11,404 bases of DNA from contig CAMPKG010000079.1 in NCBI GenBank assembly GCA_946887085.1, forward strand, positions 1 through 11,404, in the 5' to 3' direction. Shown here in pieces: positions 6,786 to 11,404 of the stretch. Made by a program: the position numbers and the translations under genes. How positions within the stretch are numbered: position 1 is the stretch's first letter; each line of letters begins with the position of its first letter. Under the pieces are notes generated by a model, which was not told the origin of the DNA, did not search any database, and saw nothing but the letters and a program-made list of their open reading frames with translations. Source of the stretch: an uncultured Sphingobacteriales bacterium (GTDB lineage Bacteria > Bacteroidota > Bacteroidia > Chitinophagales > Chitinophagaceae).

Positions 6786-6790
6786 CACAA

Positions 6791-9700
6791 CTGAATCGTT
6801 CTCTCAGAATATTAAGAAATATTGCACTTTCACTGGTCGGGCTTATTGTCCTGGTGGCGATTCTCGTCAACCTGACCCCGGTGCAGAATTTTATTGCCCG
6901 GAGGGTATTGGTCTCCCTGGCGGAAAAGCTGGAAACCAAGGTTTCAGTAAAGCACATCCGTGTAGACCTGCTGAACCATGTGCTGATAGAAGGCCTGTAT
7001 ATCGAGGATAAGGCCCACGATACCCTGCTCTATGCCGGTGAAGCCCGCCTGAGGATCACCGACTGGTTCTTCCTGCGTAAAGACAAGCCGGTAATAACGT
7101 ATGTGGGCCTGCATAACGCCTATGTGCACATGTACCGCACCGCGAAATCGGATGAATGGAATTACCAGTTCGTTATAGACGCCTTTGATACCGGCAAAAA
7201 AGACAGTACCAAAAAGCAGAACGAGCTGGAGCTGGACCTGAAAAAGGCCGATCTGCAAAACGTGCGCTTCCATATGGATGATGCCTGGGTAGGCAGCGAT
7301 ATGGATATTGACGTAGGCAGTTTCCAGGTAGATGCCCGGGAAATAGACCTGAAAAAACGTGTCATCAATGTCAACTCTATCGACGGCAAGGCCGTGGGTA
7401 TTGTGCTGCGCGACTATGAGGGTGGTCGTCCTCCAAGACCAAAGAAAAAACGTGCATTGGACACCACTGCTTTCAACAAAGGCGGCTGGGTCGTAAAGAT
7501 CGATGGTATTTCCCTGGAGAACAGTTTCTTCAGCCTTGACGCGGGCACCGACCCTGCCGCGGAGAATGAATTTGACCCCGAGCACATTGGTATCACCAAT
7601 ATCAATATCGATGCAAGGCGTATTGTAATAAAAGGCGATACCCTGCATGGAAGAATGGAGCACCTTGCGGCTAAAGAACGCAGTGGCATCATGATCAAAA
7701 AAGGTCAGGCGGATGTGACCGTGTCGCCGAATGCTTCTATTGCCGACAACCTTTACCTCGAAACCAACAATAGCAAACTGCGTCGCTATTACGCGATGCA
7801 TTATGAACGCTTCCCTGATTTCAACCACTATATAGATAAAGTAACGATGGTGGTGGACCTGCGCGATGCAAGCGTTGACTCAAGGGATGTTGCCTATTTT
7901 GCACCAGTACTTCGCAAATGGCCGACGATGCTCCGTGCATCAGGACAGGCCCGCGGCACCGTAGCCGATCTCGAGGGGCGCAACCTGCAATTGAGCGATG
8001 GCAATTCGGTATTCAAAGGTGACCTGAAAATGCGCGGCCTGCCTGACATTTACACTACATGGATAGAATACACCAATGGTGAAATATTCACCAATGGCAA
8101 AGGCATTTTCAAATATGCACCCGACCTGCGCAACAATAAAAATATCGCCCTCGACGAGGTGAGCCACGCCTATTTCAAAGGAAATTTTATTGGGTACATA
8201 GAGAACTTTGCCGCTGATGGTGTGTTGACATCCAACCTCGGCACCGTACGCTCGAATGTAAAGATGCGCATACCCGATTTCAGGCAGCGTACTGCTGTTT
8301 ATAGTGGTACGGTAGCAACAGAAGGTTTTAACCTCGGCACACTGCTCAGGCAGAAAGACTTGGGTGTTCTCAGCTTTCACGGCAATGTGAGCGGCAATGC
8401 TTTTGATCCGAAAGACGCGAGCATTAAGATAGATGCTGTGATCGATCGCATCGACTACAGGCAGTATCCTTATAAAAATATTATTGCGAAAGGTTTGCTG
8501 GAGAAGAACCGATTTACAGGTGATGTATTGGTGGATGATCCGAATCTTGCCCTGGCATTCAACGGCGTGTTCGATATGAGCGGCAACGAATTGGCCATTA
8601 ATGCAAAAGCCAACCTGCTGAAGGGCGATCTGAATGCACTGAACCTGGTGAAAGACACTGTGACCGCCAGTGCCGACTTTGACCTCGACTGGCGCGGCAA
8701 TAGCATCGATAATTTCCTTGGCTATGGCAAGCTGTATAATATCAACCTGGTAAGGAACGGCCACCGGCTTGATCTCGACTCCATCTACATCAACTCTACC
8801 GCAGGCACCAATGAAAAATTGCTGACCATAGAGAGCAATGCATTTGATGCTACGGTACGCGGCAACTACCAGCTGAGTACTATGCCCGCGTCAGTGCAAG
8901 CCTATATAGCCAGCTACCTGCCCGCTTACATAAAAGCGCCAACGCAAAAAATATCCGACCAGAATTTCAGTTTCGAGATAAAAACAAAAGAGGTAGACAG
9001 CCTGCTCGGTGTCATCAGCTCTGACCTGAAAGGATTTACGGATGCCACGATCACCGGTTCGTTGAACACCATGCAGCAGCAGCTTTCGCTGGATGCCAAA
9101 ATACCTTTCGGGCAGGTAGGCAATGTGAAGATCAACAACGCAAGCATTAACAGCGATGGCAACTTTAGGCTCTTAGGTGTAAATGCCGAAGCTGACAATG
9201 TCGTGTTCGGCGATCTGCACGGCTCTATGAGCATCACCACCACGGTCGGTAATGATTCCTTGTTATTCAACATCGCTACTACATCAACCGGCGAATATGG
9301 CACAGCCACCATCAACGGGCGCGCGCGCGCAAGCAGTGACACCCTTTATCTCGACCTGCTACCCTCGGAGTTTTATATGGCTAAATCCCGCTGGGAGATC
9401 GCCGGCGGGAGCCACACGATACTCAGCGGCAAATACCTGTCGATACAAAACCTGAAACTCCACTCTGGCCAACAGGAAATTGCAGTGAACACACAGAACG
9501 AGCTAAGCGGCCCGGTACTGCTGATCAATGCCAGCAATTTCAATCTTGCACAGCTGGGCAACCTTATAGGCATAGCAGAATACGAGCCGAACGGCAGGCT
9601 TGACGGGAATATAAAAGTCAGCGACCCGCTTGGTAAAGTTATGGTTGTGGCCGATGTGAAAGCACTGAATGCGAGGCTCGGCACAGACACACTGGGCACT

Positions 9701-11404
9701 ATCACCGCAGCCGGCAGTTACGACGCTAAAAAACATCTGTTGGTACTCGACCCATCGAGCGGCGTATACCGCGGCGATGCATCTATCACCGCGGGCGGTC
9801 GCACCGTGTTTGACAGTACGAGCAGGCAGCGTATTGAAGGCGAAGTAAAACTGAACAACGCCCCTCTCTCGTGGATAGCACCTTTTGTGGAAGGTTATGT
9901 AAGCGATATAGCGGGTACACTGACCGGCAATGTTAAAGTAGGCGGCACTGCGATAGAACCCGACGTTGACGGAAACGTATCGATGAACAATGCGCATGTA
10001 CGCATCGACTATCTCGGCACGGCTTACGATATTCATAACGCCAATATCAAAGTAAACAACAGCGAGATAAACTTTGGTGACTTTACGCTGTTTGACGTAC
10101 ATAAAAACAACGCCATCTTCAACGGCAGGATCACGCACAACAGGTTCAAAGACCTGAAGCTGGCGATGAATATGGGTTCCTCGAAATTTGAGGTACTGAA
10201 CCTGAAGGAAAATGAGAACGAAGCTTTCTATGGCAACCTCATTGCGGGTTTTGCGGACTTGAATATTCGTGGACCTCTGAACGACATCACAATGAGGATC
10301 ACCAAGGCGAGGCCCACCGGCAAATCGCAACTGTTTATTCCAATAGGCGCTACATCACCGCAGGCAACGTATAATTATGTTACATTCAAATCGTATGATA
10401 CAACAACGAAAGTTGTTACAAAGAAAAAATCAACGAACAAATTCACCATAGAGATCGAAGCTATTCTTAATCCACTGGCTGAAATCACCCTGGTGCTCGA
10501 TCCGACAACAGGTGATGCCATCAACGCAACCGGGAATGGCAACATCTCAATGAAGATCCCCAGTGACAATGATATTGCCATGAACGGCACTTACAATATC
10601 GAACAGGGAAGTTATCTCTTTACGCTGAAACAACTTTTCTTCAAACGCAAATTTGACCTTAACGCCGGAAGCAAGATCGTGTTTAATGGTGCTATTGCCC
10701 GTACCCAACTTGACGTAGAAGGTATCTATACAGTAAGGACCAGGTTGTTTGAAGTACTGAACAAACAGCAAAAGGATGCCATCAATGCGCTTGGAAGTGA
10801 TAACCGTGAGACCAAAGAAACCAAGATCGCCCGAAATGTGAATGTAGGGCTTATAATGACCGGTTCGCTGGAAAGTCCGAAACTTTCATTTAAACTCGAT
10901 GTACCGGATAAAAGCGTTTCCAACACACTTGCTGCGCTTGAGATACAACGCATCAACAGCAACGAGGGTGACCTCTTCAACCAGGTGGCCTCCCTGCTGC
11001 TTATAGGCAGTTTTTATCCGCAGGATGCGGGCGCTATTGGCGGTGGCGCCACAGCGGGCGCTATCAGTAACGTGAGCGAGGTGCTGTCAGGTACAGCTTC
11101 TGCACAGCTTACCAACATGCTGAACAGGCTGGTAGGCAGTGATGATTTTTCATTAAATGTAAAATATCAATCCTATTCCGTTAATGATATTTCTATTGCA
11201 GATAACACGCAAAACAGGAGTACCGTCGGAGTAAATCTTCAAACGAATTTATTCTCGAACCTGCTAAAAGACCGGCTGACACTTGAGTACGGCGGATCTT
11301 ACGACTGGGGTAAGTCAACATCTACAGGCAACAAATCAGTATTCAACCCCGTAGGCGACTTCCGTTTGCAGTACCAGTTCAAAGAAGGCGGCAACCTGCG
11401 TGGT
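6791..11404 (+). CDS. tamB: TamB-like translocation/assembly protein (AsmA-like superfamily), C-terminus cut by window edge
   Basis: A continuous frame of 1538 codons with no stop or frameshift, running off the right edge. Residues about 11-28 form one membrane anchor (IALSLVGLIVLVAILVNL) followed by TPVQNFIARRVL, the usual inner-membrane start of AsmA/TamB proteins. A very long stretch of short beta-strand repeats follows, as expected for the hydrophobic groove of bridge-like proteins spanning the periplasm. From about residue 1015 onward lies the TamB C-terminal domain (DUF490): SWIAPFVEGYVSDIAGTLTG, then LNIRGPLNDI, the MNGTYNIEQGSYLFTLK region, and VGDFRLQYQF near the edge. Known relatives help outer-membrane protein assembly or move phospholipids between membranes; which applies here is unknown, and no TamA partner is visible. 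The start is taken as CTG because no standard start codon precedes the anchor; the first in-frame GTG (6854) would cut the membrane segment in half. Probably only a short C-terminal part is missing. Confidence 0.88.
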   Translation, partial: MNRSLRILRNIALSLVGLIVLVAILVNLTPVQNFIARRVLVSLAEKLETKVSVKHIRVDLLNHVLIEGLYIEDKAHDTLLYAGEARLRITDWFFLRKDKPVITYVGLHNAYVHMYRTAKSDEWNYQFVIDAFDTGKKDSTKKQNELELDLKKADLQNVRFHMDDAWVGSDMDIDVGSFQVDAREIDLKKRVINVNSIDGKAVGIVLRDYEGGRPPRPKKKRALDTTAFNKGGWVVKIDGISLENSFFSLDAGTDPAAENEFDPEHIGITNINIDARRIVIKGDTLHGRMEHLAAKERSGIMIKKGQADVTVSPNASIADNLYLETNNSKLRRYYAMHYERFPDFNHYIDKVTMVVDLRDASVDSRDVAYFAPVLRKWPTMLRASGQARGTVADLEGRNLQLSDGNSVFKGDLKMRGLPDIYTTWIEYTNGEIFTNGKGIFKYAPDLRNNKNIALDEVSHAYFKGNFIGYIENFAADGVLTSNLGTVRSNVKMRIPDFRQRTAVYSGTVATEGFNLGTLLRQKDLGVLSFHGNVSGNAFDPKDASIKIDAVIDRIDYRQYPYKNIIAKGLLEKNRFTGDVLVDDPNLALAFNGVFDMSGNELAINAKANLLKGDLNALNLVKDTVTASADFDLDWRGNSIDNFLGYGKLYNINLVRNGHRLDLDSIYINSTAGTNEKLLTIESNAFDATVRGNYQLSTMPASVQAYIASYLPAYIKAPTQKISDQNFSFEIKTKEVDSLLGVISSDLKGFTDATITGSLNTMQQQLSLDAKIPFGQVGNVKINNASINSDGNFRLLGVNAEADNVVFGDLHGSMSITTTVGNDSLLFNIATTSTGEYGTATINGRARASSDTLYLDLLPSEFYMAKSRWEIAGGSHTILSGKYLSIQNLKLHSGQQEIAVNTQNELSGPVLLINASNFNLAQLGNLIGIAEYEPNGRLDGNIKVSDPLGKVMVVADVKALNARLGTDTLGTITAAGSYDAKKHLLVLDPSSGVYRGDASITAGGRTVFDSTSRQRIEGEVKLNNAPLSWIAPFVEGYVSDIAGTLTGNVKVGGTAIEPDVDGNVSMNNAHVRIDYLGTAYDIHNANIKVNNSEINFGDFTLFDVHKNNAIFNGRITHNRFKDLKLAMNMGSSKFEVLNLKENENEAFYGNLIAGFADLNIRGPLNDITMRITKARPTGKSQLFIPIGATSPQATYNYVTFKSYDTTTKVVTKKKSTNKFTIEIEAILNPLAEITLVLDPTTGDAINATGNGNISMKIPSDNDIAMNGTYNIEQGSYLFTLKQLFFKRKFDLNAGSKIVFNGAIARTQLDVEGIYTVRTRLFEVLNKQQKDAINALGSDNRETKETKIARNVNVGLIMTGSLESPKLSFKLDVPDKSVSNTLAALEIQRINSNEGDLFNQVASLLLIGSFYPQDAGAIGGGATAGAISNVSEVLSGTASAQLTNMLNRLVGSDDFSLNVKYQSYSVNDISIADNTQNRSTVGVNLQTNLFSNLLKDRLTLEYGGSYDWGKSTSTGNKSVFNPVGDFRLQYQFKEGGNLRG

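Larger units (their letters stand above)
6645..6790. promoter_or_regulatory. Divergent intergenic region with CCCCTAAA repeats
   Basis: This 146-bp gap should hold promoters for both the peptidase gene (leftward) and the TamB-like gene (rightward). CCCCTAAA occurs twice on the plus strand (6677-6684 and 6707-6714), exactly 30 bp apart, about three helical turns. A partial inverse copy TTTAGG lies at 6664-6669. I found no good -33/-7 pair for the peptidase. The repeats could be regulator sites or chance. Confidence 0.3.

Noticed and set aside
6645..6788. N-terminal extension of the prolyl oligopeptidase to a GTG at 6788
   Set aside because: It would place 48 residues before a textbook signal peptide and use the intergenic region that must hold divergent promoters.
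9319..9330. Alternating GC run (six GC units), possible Z-DNA or a repeat
   Set aside because: It encodes GRARA within the TamB-like frame and is short; no evidence for a separate function.
6944..10330. Long minus-strand reading frames (6944-7828, 7940-8764 and 9503-10330) opposite the TamB-like gene
   Set aside because: They lie antisense to an intact, protein-like 1538-codon frame, have no recognisable domains and arise from the codon use of the sense gene.
1..11404. Possible defence island, phage or mobile element
   Set aside because: No integrase, transposase, nuclease, toxin-antitoxin pair, CRISPR repeats or terminal repeats were seen; gene content is ordinary envelope, secretion and metal-binding functions.

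Overview
The window looks like chromosomal DNA of a Bacteroidota bacterium, probably in or near the Chitinophagaceae. This rests on a protein with a type IX secretion (T9SS) C-terminal sorting domain, a small cysteine-rich protein of the Bacteroidota HYC_CC_PP type, a Bacteroidota-style heavy-metal-associated (HMA) protein, a long AsmA/TamB-like protein, TAnnTTTG-like promoter elements and A-rich leaders mostly lacking Shine-Dalgarno sites. Base composition is moderate and even. I saw no tRNA, rRNA, transposase, phage gene, CRISPR array or other sign of an island.

Layout. (1) 132-1592 (+) encodes an outer-membrane-type lipoprotein with a c-type haem motif and a beta-propeller. It converges through a hairpin (1594-1617) with 1640-2992 (-), a secreted beta-propeller protein with a T9SS sorting domain. 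(2) Upstream of the latter on the same strand is a HYC_CC_PP-like protein (3046-3435, -). It is divergent from an HMA metal-binding protein (3541-3882, +), and the 105-bp region between them carries an inverted repeat. The HMA gene is followed after 18 bp by a four-helix membrane protein of unknown function (3901-4455, +). (3) A 36-bp perfect palindromic terminator (4465-4500) separates this pair from a convergent exported prolyl oligopeptidase (4515-6644, -). (4) Divergent from the peptidase, a very long TamB-like gene starts near 6791, apparently at a CTG codon, and runs open off the right edge (11404).

How the genes may work together. The left third is consistent with a small extracytoplasmic metal/redox locus (haem lipoprotein, secreted propeller, Cys-rich HYC protein, HMA protein, membrane protein); this is inferred from families and proximity only. 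The right two thirds hold two housekeeping-type envelope functions: periplasmic or extracellular peptide cleavage, and transport between the inner and outer membranes. I do not see strong evidence for a wholly new system. The most interesting items are the divergent HYC/HMA pair with its operator-like repeat and uncharacterised membrane partner, and the apparent CTG start of the TamB-like gene.
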